A stretch of 64,000 nt of DNA from Desulfovibrio sp. (GCA_030145055.1 JAQYWK010000006.1:62001-126000), one strand, 5' to 3'; positions 9,425 through 18,211 are shown, counted from the stretch's first letter. Numbers and translations are program-made. The notes: a model not told the origin generated them from the letters alone.

Positions 9425-10405
9425 TTAAACATACTTATCTCTATTTTCGTTACAATGTTCACGAACAACATCAACCCAACGTTTATACCAGTGCCAAGTT
9501 TGTCCTGCTACCATGATTCCAAAACCTTTTGCCGGATTTTTACCGCCCATTTTTTTCCACAAAAGCGTATGAAAATGCACACTGAACTCAGAAAAACCTT
9601 CATTCTTCATCATTTTTACGATTTGCCCAGGAAGATATTTATTTTTTTCAGCTTCCTTTATCAACGCGTACTCTTTGTTCAACATATCGGCCATAGGGTC
9701 GTCTGCTCTCACAAATTCAATTACTCGATCAGCTTGATTCTTTCTATTAGCAATTTTAGGAACAAAAAGAATTCGGTATGCGTAATGCTGACTACCGAAT
9801 TCCTCATTGGTTAAGTTTTCATCAAATTTAACAATATATGACTTTAAACTTTTCGGAAGATCATCATGCTCTTCCAACAGATCTTTCTGTTCATCGTCAA
9901 TGGTTGAAAATTGTAAACTAAATGAAAGATGCCTATCAATGCCGTACTTAACCCCAAACAACTCTTTAATGTATTTATTATAATTAAGACAACAAGCCTG
10001 AAACCTAGCACTAAGAATGTCATCTATCCTAGAAGTCATCTGATGTTCAATTTCATGTCTTAACCCGATTAAAAATCTGAGATTGTTTGCTGTGTCCTTA
10101 TCAATGGGAGAATTGCAATAATTCAAACAATGCTCAAGTTCCCAATACTTATAAGCACCATGTTTAGTCCTATCATAAATACGCCTCTTGCCTGGTTGCC
10201 GATAATGTTTATAAATTATTTTTTTTGATCTATAGTAAGCGTGAAACAAATAAGTCCAAGAAATAATCATTAGAATAATATAACTTTCAGCTTTAAACGT
10301 AATACTTGGATTATTAAAAATTTGAACCGCTGCTAAAGAAGCTTCCCGAGATTTTTTAATAAGTTCATCTTTTTTTGATCCCCACTTTCTGACTCTTGTA
10401 TTCAC
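9425..10405 (-). CDS. DUF3644-like, HEPN-type protein (candidate RNase or defence protein)
   Basis: 326 residues. The N-terminal stretch, SREASLAAVQIFNNPSITFK and the following hydrophobic helix, resembles DUF3644. LRHEIEH at 115-121 places Arg116 and His121 in an R-x4-H arrangement with a polar residue after the Arg, the active-site signature of HEPN ribonucleases in toxins and abortive-infection systems. The start is GTG, chosen because GAGG lies 8 nt upstream; the overlapping ATG runs straight into a stop. No antitoxin or partner is adjacent on this strand. It is surrounded by about 300-500 bp of gene-poor AT-rich DNA, consistent with an acquired gene. The family call is from memory and moderate; the enzymatic role is inference. 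Confidence 0.6.
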   Translation of the reverse strand: MNTRVRKWGSKKDELIKKSREASLAAVQIFNNPSITFKAESYIILMIISWTYLFHAYYRSKKIIYKHYRQPGKRRIYDRTKHGAYKYWELEHCLNYCNSPIDKDTANNLRFLIGLRHEIEHQMTSRIDDILSARFQACCLNYNKYIKELFGVKYGIDRHLSFSLQFSTIDDEQKDLLEEHDDLPKSLKSYIVKFDENLTNEEFGSQHYAYRILFVPKIANRKNQADRVIEFVRADDPMADMLNKEYALIKEAEKNKYLPGQIVKMMKNEGFSEFSVHFHTLLWKKMGGKNPAKGFGIMVAGQTWHWYKRWVDVVREHCNENRDKYV

Positions 10406-10637
10406 ATGAATATCCTCATCAAATCGAGTTTCAAATGCTCTGGTCTTAAAAAGTCAAAACCACATTTCCGAGCTATATTAATATCGACATACAAATTCAT
10501 AAACTATCACCCTATTACATATACACTACTAGTATCTAATAACTCTTCCCAAATCAAACTTAAAACACAGAAGATCATAGAACCATACTTAAACAATAAA
10601 AACAACATGCAACATTCGATTATAGATACAAACAAAA

Positions 10638-10667
10638 AGCCCCTCACAACTTCCATTGTAAGGGGCT
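10638..10667 (-). repeat. Hairpin repeat copy A (terminator-like)
   Basis: A 30-nt hairpin, AGCCCCT and AGGGGCT arms with inner ACAA/TTGT pairing, with an A-run on its left so that it reads as a terminator on the minus strand. No minus-strand gene ends just upstream. Its right flank ATATAAACAAACTG resembles the flank of copy E beside tRNA-Ser. The 475-bp gap 10406-10880 holds this repeat and a TTGACA at 10775-10780 that may belong to the next gene's promoter, and nothing else I can assign. Confidence 0.7.
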
Positions 10668-10880
10668 ATATAAACAAACTGACTGTATAAACATAATTCC
10701 CCGCTCGCATAAACTCAACACACTTTCCCGCCGCACTACCCACCCCCCAATAAATCCACGACACCATACAAAGGTTGACACATTTTTTCATACAGACGAT
10801 GATCAAAAACTGAATCAAATTACATCGAAGAAACTTTTCTAGAATACTATATCCACAAATGGACGAAGGAGAAATATACA

Positions 10881-11504
10881 ATGGCTAAAAAACTCGCAGA
10901 AAAAATCGAAGACTTTACAAAAAACCTCACGGCCTATCTTGAAAAAGAAAAATCTAACAAGAACATAGTGCACTTTGAGATTATTCCTTCAGACAAAGAG
11001 GAATTTCCTTTTGAGCTGAAAGTGGGCGACCTTACTCGCAGATTCTCTTCAAGAGACATTGTTGAGTTCCAGAATAAGGAACCTTTACTTGTCAACGCTA
11101 TGGTGAGGCAGATAGATGAGAGCGACCCAATAACTGGCGCAGTTGTTACAGGGTTCAGAAAAAAGCTCATTGCGGCTTTTGACGCTCAGGTAAAGTTGGG
11201 CAATATCACCAGATATAGAATCGACAGGACTCCCGTTTCAAAAGATTTCTTTTTTAATGTTCATATTTACCTAGATAATGAAGATAAAGATCTCGACCTT
11301 TCCTACCAAAAATACATAGGACTGGTGGATATTGTAACATGGAGAGCAGTTGAGGACGAATTCGCAGACGCTCTACAAAGCAACTTTGTGACAGAAGAGA
11401 TTGAAAAAACTGAAGAAACAAAAGATACCGAAGAGACAAAAGATACCGAAAAGACTGAAGATACCGAAACTCCCATAACCCCTCCGGTTGAACCACAACC
11501 ATAG
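10881..11504 (+). CDS. Hypothetical protein with acidic repeat tail
   Basis: 207 residues. A clear GGAG lies 10 nt before the ATG. No signal peptide or membrane segment. Residues 1-165 look like a soluble alpha/beta domain of no family I recognise. The C-terminus (about 170-207) is a low-complexity acidic tail of repeated EETKDTE-like units ending in a proline-rich PITPPVEPQP, probably disordered; the repeat units look like DNA slippage products. The gene is single, followed by an intrinsic terminator. Confidence 0.7.
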   Translation: MAKKLAEKIEDFTKNLTAYLEKEKSNKNIVHFEIIPSDKEEFPFELKVGDLTRRFSSRDIVEFQNKEPLLVNAMVRQIDESDPITGAVVTGFRKKLIAAFDAQVKLGNITRYRIDRTPVSKDFFFNVHIYLDNEDKDLDLSYQKYIGLVDIVTWRAVEDEFADALQSNFVTEEIEKTEETKDTEETKDTEKTEDTETPITPPVEPQP

Positions 11505-11521
11505 CTTACATTTTCAGCCCA

Positions 11522-11562
11522 AAGAAGCCCCGAGCATTACTAATGATCGGGGCTTCTTTTTT
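11522..11562 (+). terminator. Intrinsic terminator after the hypothetical gene
   Basis: Long stem AAGAAGCCCCGA / TCGGGGCTTCTT with an extra CATT/AATG inner pairing, followed by T6. It lies 20 bp after the stop codon. Confidence 0.85.
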
Positions 11563-11615
11563 GTTTTCACTAAACTTAACTTTTTTAACATCTTAACAAT
11601 TTGGCCTTTGCTCAA

Positions 11616-12647
11616 CTATTTTATGCGGCCCAAAGTGCCCTTACCGCCGAATAGCGGGTCCACATACAAATTATCGCCGGGTTTATCGAAATAGCCATCT
11701 TTCACTGTTACCACGGGTCCCATTTTCAGAAGTTCGCTCACGGTGACGAACTCATACCCTTGCTTCTGCAGTTCCGGCACAAGCTGTGGAACTATTTTGT
11801 GTGTCGTTTGTGGCACAGCATTGGCGTGCATCAAGATAATGGCTCCCGGTGTTACCTTTTTCAGGTTCCATTCTACCAACTGATCTATAGTCCGTTTCAG
11901 CTCATCCTGTTCACCTTCTACGGACCATTGAATCATGGGTAGCCCCATGGACGCCAAAATATTTGCGGTATGCTCGTTGTTGCGACCATACGGTAAGCGC
12001 ATCAACCGAAGAGAAGATGGCACCTTGTCCATCTCATTGCTCACACCTCTTTTCTTCGCCCGCATCTGCAATTCCTCGTACAGCAATTCGTACTGAGCCT
12101 GAGTCCAGTTTACTTGCTCACGCACTTCATCCTTGTTCATCAAAGCAAAATTGCCGTGGGTCCAAGCGTGGTTGCCCATTTCGAAAAGCGGGTCAGCCAT
12201 GATCTGCATAGCTTTGTCTGGATGGGTACGCATCCACTTGCCGCCAGCGAAAAAAGTAGCCTTAATATTATGGATTCGCAGGTAATTGATAATGTCCTTC
12301 TGGTAGCCCGCCAAGTGAGGGGCACGTTCGCAAAGGTCAAAAGTCAGGGCCATCACCTTACGGCCCCCATCGGGAGTTACCTGCGTAATGATCTGTTGCA
12401 ATGAAGATGGAACAGGCGGAAACGTGCGAAGTGGTTCGGTACGCAAAGGAGAGCGCAAATCAGGCTCAGGCAAACTCGCACGGACCAAATCACTCTCGGA
12501 ACCCGCTAATTGCTTTTCAAACCACAGGGATTTCAGGAGTCTTTCCGAACCGAAGGAGTCGGAAGTATTTACAGTTTTGCTACTGCAACTGCAGAGAAGG
12601 AGCATAGCGCAGATAAGAATAAGAAATCTAAATCGAAGCGAAAACAT
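11616..12647 (-). CDS. Polysaccharide deacetylase (NodB homology) lipoprotein
   Basis: 343 residues. The lipobox LCSC at about residues 18-21 predicts a lipid-anchored envelope protein. The CE4 NodB domain spans about 95-310: motif 1 is TFDLCERAPH instead of the canonical TFDDGP, motif 2 GNHAWTHGNF supplies the two metal histidines, motif 3 is RLPYGRNN, and the late histidine motif is ILMHANA. It probably removes acetyl groups from a cell-wall or surface glycan. GGAGGC precedes the ATG. The second Asp of motif 1 is replaced, which also occurs in some family branches. It lies alone between two hairpin repeats, with the convergent hypothetical gene at 10881. Confidence 0.85.
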   Translation of the reverse strand: MFSLRFRFLILICAMLLLCSCSSKTVNTSDSFGSERLLKSLWFEKQLAGSESDLVRASLPEPDLRSPLRTEPLRTFPPVPSSLQQIITQVTPDGGRKVMALTFDLCERAPHLAGYQKDIINYLRIHNIKATFFAGGKWMRTHPDKAMQIMADPLFEMGNHAWTHGNFALMNKDEVREQVNWTQAQYELLYEELQMRAKKRGVSNEMDKVPSSLRLMRLPYGRNNEHTANILASMGLPMIQWSVEGEQDELKRTIDQLVEWNLKKVTPGAIILMHANAVPQTTHKIVPQLVPELQKQGYEFVTVSELLKMGPVVTVKDGYFDKPGDNLYVDPLFGGKGTLGRIK

Positions 12648-12807
12648 TAAGAAGCCTCCGGTCGGACGAGTTATGTCCTAGTTGATCAATGAATGTGGTG
12701 CCTTAAAGAAAACACATAAACGTACCACATAGCAAAACAAATCCCCTTAATTTATGAATTATTTTGGCAAGCAGTAAGTTTATATTTTCATTACCCCAAA
12801 CAGGAAA

Positions 12808-12837
12808 AACTCCTCACAACTTTTATTGTAGGGAGCT
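12808..12837 (-). repeat. Hairpin repeat copy B (diverged)
   Basis: Same 30-nt layout as copies A and C-E, but with ACTCCT and GGGAGCT arms. At one stem position a C-G pair has become T-A, a compensatory change that keeps the hairpin. The A-run on its left is shorter. The 443-bp gap 12648-13090 contains this repeat; the rest is AT-rich with no gene I can support. Confidence 0.6.
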
Positions 12838-13090
12838 AGAAAGTCGATCCAATAGGCTCCATTGATAGCGTTAGGGCAATGCCATCAGGAAGATAATTTT
12901 AGAGTATAATTTATTCAATTGATTAACCCCCCTATGAGAATAATACAGAAAAGACACGAACGTTTGCACATATCTACTAGACTGAACTCAATAGTAATTT
13001 TATACCAAAAGAGTTGGTGACAAATAGCACCAAACTTTAAACAATAAATAAATTTCTTATTTTTTATTTTAAATAAATCAGGACAATTAA

Positions 13091-14797
13091 ATGAGTAAAA
13101 ATAAAATTCATCAAACTTCATTTACCTGTATTCTATTGATCTGTCTTATAATACAGCCTGCGAGTATTATCTATGCGCAGACTGATAACGACGAAGACTT
13201 AGCTGTAGTGACCAAAGAATTGAACTCTATAGAGAATACTTCTATGCAAACTGCAACGCTGACCAATTTACTATATTACAAATCTGAACTTCTGAAACAA
13301 ACAACCTTGACTAAAGAGGCAATGAAGGAAACGTCCCATCCTGAGGACCAAAAAGCCCTTTTATTAAAATTAAATGACCTTAAAAAACAGCTGAAAAAAG
13401 TTAATCAAAACTTCATCAAAGTAGCCACAGGGCTAGACACTTCGATATTTGATGAAGAAATACAGCAAAATTTTCAATGGCAGGAAGAAATAGAAACACT
13501 GGTCAAACCGATTTTATATGAACTGAAGGAAATGACCAAACGTCCCAGACAAGTAGAGCGTTTGAAAAGCAGAGTAGCCTACTTCGAAAGCAGACTTCCT
13601 AGAGCGGAGGAAGCAGTAACAAGTATTGAAGAACTCATCAGTTCCACGGACTCGCTTCTATTAAAAGCTGAACTTGATAAGCTTAAAATTGAGTTTCTAA
13701 AAAAACGCACCAACATCAGCAATCAACTGGATGTTGCTCATTTTGAACTTAATGAGTTGCAGAAAGAAAAAACATCTTTTTTTGAATCAACAAAAAAAGT
13801 TATGGCTGTTTTCTTTAAAAGCCGTGGCAAAAATATCCTCATCGCCCTGCTCACATTTGCGGGAGTATTTCTATTTTTCCGCATTATAGATCGTGGCTTC
13901 AGGAAAATTCACCCCGCATTTAGAGCTAAGCAAAGACCTTTTTATATCCGTGTTATCGAAATTGTACTATTGATTATAAGTGTTTTAGCAGCAACCCTAG
14001 CCTCCCTTTTCACTCTCTATACATCAGGCGACTGGTTTCTGCTCAGCATCGCATTCATTTTTCTTTTAGGAGCACTTTGGACCGCCCGCGCAGGATTCAC
14101 CAGATACTATGAACAGGTTAAACTCATACTTAACCTTGGAGCAGTTCGCGAAAATGAACGTATCATACACAATGGAGTCCCATGGAAAGTGGACAGACTT
14201 CAAATTTATGCCAAGCTCCGAAACCCTGTCTTAAGTCCTAGCACTATCAGATTGCCTATTAGAGAACTGGAAAATCTGATTTCACGCCCCATCGGCAACA
14301 ATGAACCATGGTTCCCATGCCGCATAAACGACTGGGTGATACTCTCTGACGGCGTACGAGGTAAAGTCATAAGCCAGTCTCCTGACATGGTCGAACTGCT
14401 CCAGCGAGGAGGAGCTTACGTGACATATCAAACTCCGAATTTTCTGGAGCTGAATCCCCTAAATATTTCGCGTAACTTCCGGATCAAATCTGTTTTCGGC
14501 ATCGACTACGCACATCAGGCCAAGTCGACGACATCCATTCTTGAGCAAGCAAAAAACTTTATCTCTACCAAGCTTGAAGAGGACGGCTACAGCAAACACG
14601 TTCTCAACTTAAAGGTTGAGTTCGAATCCGCTGGAGCATCATCACTCAACCTAGTGATCATAGCAGACTTCCATAGCGATTTAGCAGAGCTATACGGGCG
14701 GTTAACTAGGGCACTGCAACGGTACAGCGTAGATGCCTGCAATCACTTTGAGTGGAATATTCCTTTTGCTCAGCTTGTTGTCCATAAAGGGAAATAG
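13091..14797 (+). CDS. MscS-family mechanosensitive channel-like protein
   Basis: 568 residues. A signal-type N-terminus (residues 1-30, ending IIYAQ) precedes a periplasmic coiled-coil region (about 35-240), two or three membrane helices (about 250-350), then an MscS beta-domain-like part with NLGAVRENERIIHNGVPWKV and a cytoplasmic domain to the end. The architecture resembles the larger MscS/MscK-type channels that release solutes on hypo-osmotic shock. AGGA precedes the ATG. The gene is alone between hairpin copies B and C. The pore-helix glycine/alanine pattern of MscS is not obvious, so channel function is inferred. Confidence 0.65.
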   Translation: MSKNKIHQTSFTCILLICLIIQPASIIYAQTDNDEDLAVVTKELNSIENTSMQTATLTNLLYYKSELLKQTTLTKEAMKETSHPEDQKALLLKLNDLKKQLKKVNQNFIKVATGLDTSIFDEEIQQNFQWQEEIETLVKPILYELKEMTKRPRQVERLKSRVAYFESRLPRAEEAVTSIEELISSTDSLLLKAELDKLKIEFLKKRTNISNQLDVAHFELNELQKEKTSFFESTKKVMAVFFKSRGKNILIALLTFAGVFLFFRIIDRGFRKIHPAFRAKQRPFYIRVIEIVLLIISVLAATLASLFTLYTSGDWFLLSIAFIFLLGALWTARAGFTRYYEQVKLILNLGAVRENERIIHNGVPWKVDRLQIYAKLRNPVLSPSTIRLPIRELENLISRPIGNNEPWFPCRINDWVILSDGVRGKVISQSPDMVELLQRGGAYVTYQTPNFLELNPLNISRNFRIKSVFGIDYAHQAKSTTSILEQAKNFISTKLEEDGYSKHVLNLKVEFESAGASSLNLVIIADFHSDLAELYGRLTRALQRYSVDACNHFEWNIPFAQLVVHKGK

Positions 14798-14820
14798 GTA
14801 GGAATTATTAGACATGGAAA

Positions 14821-14850
14821 AGCCCCTCACAACTTTCGTTGTAAGGGGCT
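14821..14850 (-). terminator. Hairpin repeat copy C; terminator of the glycosyltransferase gene
   Basis: Identical 30-nt hairpin to copies D and E, with an A4 run on the left giving a U-run on the minus-strand transcript. It lies 80 bp beyond the stop of the minus-strand glycosyltransferase and also faces the MscS-like gene convergently. Confidence 0.75.
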
Positions 14851-14931
14851 GTACGGCTCAACGGGAGGAGAGAATAAAATTCGGAGCCTTAGTTTTAGGA
14901 TATTATACGTACTTTAGATGGACTCTTGTTC

Positions 14932-16152
14932 TTAGGTCATTGCTTTCTGATAAACATTTTCTATTTTAGCGAATATCTTTTCCCATGTGTACGAGCTGGT
15001 AATTGACCGAATATATTCCAGATCCGGTTCAGATCCTTCTAACACTTCCTTGATTACCTGCATTAGTAGAGACGATAACAGGTCTTCTAGCCTTAGTTCG
15101 TCTTCTGGGTGTGGTTTATCTATAGTCATCAATTCAGGAAGTTCCACCAGGCGAACCATTGTCGAGTCGAAATGGTGAAATAGCTGTTTGCAACCGGGCA
15201 AATCCGTGGTGATAATTCGGCATCCGCAACTCATTGCTTCCAGTAATACCAAGGGCATCCCTTCGAAAAATGATGGCATAACGAATAGATGGGACGCGCG
15301 CATCAAATCTCCAAGCTTTTCATGAGATAGTATCCCATGCACCGTAACTTTATCGCCCAAGGACTCTGCTAGCTCCATACAACTCTGCAACTCAGGACCG
15401 CTCCCCCCTCCGACTAGATGGAGATGGAACCACTCATTGCGTATTTTCCCAAGACTCTTAAGGAGCCACGGAACACCCTTGCTGACATTTAATTTTCCCG
15501 CATACAGAATTTGAACTGTTTGCGGAGATGTTTCTTTCTTTTCAAAATAAAAATTGTTTTGGTTGAACCCACCGCTAATTACGTCAACCTTGCTAGCATT
15601 AAGTCCGAGTAATGTTTGTATCTCTTCTTTTTGATCCTGAAAAAGCGCAATAACGCGGTCTATTTTTGAAAGCGGATCTATTAATGATCTCCCAAGATCG
15701 GAGCACAATTGATGTTGCCGAAGGCAGGTGCCGTGGCAAGTTGTTACTATGGGAATATCAGGTGCGGCTTCCCGCGTAACAGCGGATGCCATCCACAAAT
15801 GGTTGGTATGGATAATATCGGGCGAAAATTGTTCTACCGCCTGTTTGATTTCACGACGGAATGTATCTTTATATTGGTCAATCTGTTCCGGCTTAAGATG
15901 GGAACATACGGTGCTGGAATATGGCATTACATCGCTCATGCCTACAACGGGGAAGGCTAGATCCTTACCAAACCAGATAAAGCGACAATGCTCAGGGGCG
16001 AGAACATGGGCGGGCAAGGAATAATCGGTGGGTGCTCCGGCGATGAGAAAGTTTTCGTTTCCCCGCCTTTTACTTTGGTCAATCATCTCCAGAACATATT
16101 TACCACTACCCGTGAAATCTGGGGTCTGGCTGATGACGTGTAGAACCTTCAT
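14932..16152 (-). CDS. Glycosyltransferase family 4 protein
   Basis: 406 residues with GT-B fold features. The N-terminal Rossmann half contains MKVLHVISQTPDFTGSGKYV, and the C-terminal half has ILYAGKLNVSKGVPWLLKSL, HLVGGGSGPELQSC and the GT4 donor-site motif PSFFEGMPLVLLEAMSCG with its conserved Glu pair. It transfers a nucleotide-activated sugar to an envelope or small-molecule acceptor. GAGGA precedes the ATG. No other glycan genes are adjacent, so the product is unknown. It shares its hairpin-bounded block with a PP2C gene 165 bp away. Confidence 0.88.
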   Translation of the reverse strand: MKVLHVISQTPDFTGSGKYVLEMIDQSKRRGNENFLIAGAPTDYSLPAHVLAPEHCRFIWFGKDLAFPVVGMSDVMPYSSTVCSHLKPEQIDQYKDTFRREIKQAVEQFSPDIIHTNHLWMASAVTREAAPDIPIVTTCHGTCLRQHQLCSDLGRSLIDPLSKIDRVIALFQDQKEEIQTLLGLNASKVDVISGGFNQNNFYFEKKETSPQTVQILYAGKLNVSKGVPWLLKSLGKIRNEWFHLHLVGGGSGPELQSCMELAESLGDKVTVHGILSHEKLGDLMRASHLFVMPSFFEGMPLVLLEAMSCGCRIITTDLPGCKQLFHHFDSTMVRLVELPELMTIDKPHPEDELRLEDLLSSLLMQVIKEVLEGSEPDLEYIRSITSSYTWEKIFAKIENVYQKAMT

Positions 16153-16317
16153 GCTTTCCTCGATTACCGTTTCAAATCAAATTACCTCGTCGCTGAAAAC
16201 GACCGTTGCATGTAGTGGATCATTGTGTCAATTCCCAGATTTAATGAGTATATTTCCCTGATATATCAAATCAATAAGCAGAACGTGAGACTATACGTAG
16301 ATGGAAGGGAGGAAGTT

Positions 16318-17124
16318 TTAAAGAGTGATGGAAATTGCAGCGATATCATCGTGTGTTTTAAAGCGAGGATACTTCCTACACGTAACATCTGTTTCTTCAA
16401 TCTGCCTGATGTAGTCACGGACACGCGAAAGGCCACCCTCTAAAAACAGCTCGGCTAATAAATGGAAATCTTCTCCGCTTTCAGGATCACTCTTTGGCAA
16501 AAACAATCCATCCGTGAAAATGAGAACGTTGCTGATATTCTTTGTTTGTTTCTTTCCGTAACTAAGAAAGGAAAGAGCATCTCTTTCTCCGCTCAGCACG
16601 CCGTATTCAACATTCATTTGTGATCTGACTTTAAAAATTTGGTCTTTCATAGCAGTTGCAATTGGATGATGCGTTGTATCCGCAATCGCTTTCCACTGCT
16701 TAAGCGTTTCAATATCTTGCTCGGATTTATTACAAACTATTTCGTGTGTGCTATCATCGTATATTACAAGAACAAGGCTATCCCCGATTTGCACCCATTC
16801 AAGAGTATCCCCTTCAACCCTGACAACAGCCGCGCTGGTGCACCACAAGTGCCCCTTTTCATCAACATTAACGCCACGCTCAACCATCGCTTCACAAATT
16901 GCAAAGTTGGCCTCTTCAGCAAGATTTAGAAGCGATTCGTTATTCTTTTGGAAGATTTCACCAGCGATGTTAGAAGCAAGAAAACCACCCGTTAACCCAT
17001 TTTCGTAGGTTATGGGAGTCAAGCTTGTAGCACCGTCAAACACGCCGAAAAGGCTTCCATTTATAAAGTGGAAGTCTTCATTTATGATTCCGGTACCTTG
17101 TTCGTATATGGACTCTACCTGCAT
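16318..17124 (-). CDS. PP2C-family (PPM) protein phosphatase
   Basis: 268 residues from the chosen start. The open frame extends 77 codons further up, but that part lacks phosphatase homology, so the ATG before QVESIYEQGTG is preferred despite only a weak purine-rich upstream site. PPM metal motifs are visible: FGVFDGATS near the N-terminus, QIGDSLVLVIY in the middle, LIFTDGLF and THDDIAAI at the end. It dephosphorylates Ser/Thr phosphoproteins using two metal ions. No kinase is adjacent. Related single-domain enzymes occur in stress signalling and some phage-defence loci. Confidence 0.82.
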   Translation of the reverse strand: MQVESIYEQGTGIINEDFHFINGSLFGVFDGATSLTPITYENGLTGGFLASNIAGEIFQKNNESLLNLAEEANFAICEAMVERGVNVDEKGHLWCTSAAVVRVEGDTLEWVQIGDSLVLVIYDDSTHEIVCNKSEQDIETLKQWKAIADTTHHPIATAMKDQIFKVRSQMNVEYGVLSGERDALSFLSYGKKQTKNISNVLIFTDGLFLPKSDPESGEDFHLLAELFLEGGLSRVRDYIRQIEETDVTCRKYPRFKTHDDIAAISITL

Positions 17125-17345
17125 AATTTTCTCTTTTGATAAATTTTTTAAAAGATTAGAATCAGTGGGGGTAGTAGTCCAATTGTTAATATCTATGTAA
17201 AAACTACAAACACATCTAGATGTTCGATATTGATCTATAGTAGTACATAATTCTCGTGAATTTTTATCCTGCACGAATTGATCAGAATCTCTCGCACCGT
17301 GTCCGTCATCTATAGAGCAATTAAACTGTGCGTAAAACACGAAAA

Positions 17346-17375
17346 AGCCCCTCACAACTTTCGTTGTAAGGGGCT
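17346..17375 (-). terminator. Hairpin repeat copy D; terminator of the DJ-1/PfpI gene
   Basis: 30-nt hairpin identical to copies C and E, A5 on its left. It begins 4 bp beyond the stop codon of the minus-strand gene at 17380. Its left flank AACACGAAAAA is shared with copy E. Confidence 0.8.
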
Positions 17376-17379
17376 AAAA

Positions 17380-17901
17380 TCATTTTGTAGCCAAGTCGAT
17401 AATGGCGCGGCAAAAAGCCGGCAGATCATCCGGCTTACGGGATGAAATTTGATTCCGGTCAACAACAACTTCTTTATCAACCCAAATTGCTCCAGCATTT
17501 ATTAGATCATCTTTTATACCTGGGGTTGAGGTGCAGGTAAATCCTTTTATAATTCCGGCTGAAATAGGAATCCATCCGGCATGGCAGATATGCGCAACAA
17601 TTTTTCCGGCATCGTGTATATTACTTGTAAGCTCAAGAACTTTAGGATCACGCCTTAGTTTATCCGGAGCAAAACCGCCTGCAATTACGAGTAGGTCAAA
17701 ATCTTCCGCCCGCTGATCCGCAATGGCGGCTGTAGAACGGAAAGGATAACCGTTCTTACCTTTGTAAACGGTTCCGACCTCAGGTCCGGCAACCACAACC
17801 TCTGCTCCTTCCTCGATCAAACGATAGTAAGGATAAATAAGTTCCATATCCTCAAAAACATTCTCCACAAACATCAAGACACGCATACCTTTCATTTGCA
17901 T
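17380..17901 (-). CDS. DJ-1/PfpI family protein
   Basis: 173 residues. Single-domain class I glutamine amidotransferase-like fold. The nucleophile elbow HICHAGW places Cys106 and His107 as the reactive pair, and Glu17 (VFEDMEL) is the conserved acid near the Cys. Members act as deglycases, chaperones or proteases, often in stress; the exact activity is unknown. The ATG at 17901 is chosen because GGAG lies 6 nt upstream; an in-frame TTG one codon earlier is too close to that site. It is alone in the shortest hairpin-bounded block. Confidence 0.85.
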   Translation of the reverse strand: MQMKGMRVLMFVENVFEDMELIYPYYRLIEEGAEVVVAGPEVGTVYKGKNGYPFRSTAAIADQRAEDFDLLVIAGGFAPDKLRRDPKVLELTSNIHDAGKIVAHICHAGWIPISAGIIKGFTCTSTPGIKDDLINAGAIWVDKEVVVDRNQISSRKPDDLPAFCRAIIDLATK

Positions 17902-18079
17902 CAAAAACTCCGGCTTGTTTGATTCATAGTTAACTAGGCTGAAAGCAAGTAATAATCATCCTGATAATTGCTGATTCATTTTTTAGAAATATCATGAAAA
18001 GGCTGCGAGTCACAAGGCTGTATAGAATAAAGACCTTGAATTACAGTTATGACTTTCAAGATTTATATGAACACGAAAA

Positions 18080-18109
18080 AGCCCCTCACAACTTTCGTTG
18101 TAAGGGGCT
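18080..18109 (-). terminator. Hairpin repeat copy E; terminator of tRNA-Ser
   Basis: 30-nt hairpin identical to copies C and D, located 12 bp beyond the CCA end of tRNA-Ser on the minus strand. It may be the original of the series; see the finding on repeated hairpins. Confidence 0.8.
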
Positions 18110-18121
18110 GTATAACCAAAC

Positions 18122-18211
18122 TGGCGGAGAGGAGAGGATTCGAACCTCCGTTAGCGTTAACTAAACACGCTTTCCAGGCGTGCTCCTTAAGCCGTACTCG
18201 GACACCTCTCC
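18122..18211 (-). tRNA. tRNA-Ser(GGA)
   Basis: 90 nt with encoded CCA. Acceptor stem GGAGAGG / CCTCTCC with discriminator G, anticodon arm CACGC-CTGGAAA-GCGTG giving anticodon GGA, long class II variable arm, and T-loop GGTTCGAATCC. It lies between the accessory region and pyrD, a common position for island integration. Confidence 0.97.

Noticed and set aside
10666-10881. 71-residue minus-strand frame upstream of the hypothetical gene
   Set aside because: It covers the promoter and start region of the plus-strand gene at 10881, has no clear ribosome site and has random-looking composition.
17125-17355. N-terminal extension of the PP2C gene
   Set aside because: The extra 77 codons show no phosphatase homology and run towards the hairpin copy D; the internal ATG begins the conserved domain.
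10638-18109. Integron attC sites
   Set aside because: The hairpins are short, lack the conserved RYYYAAC and GTTRRRY ends and show no integrase. Most sit where a terminator is expected.
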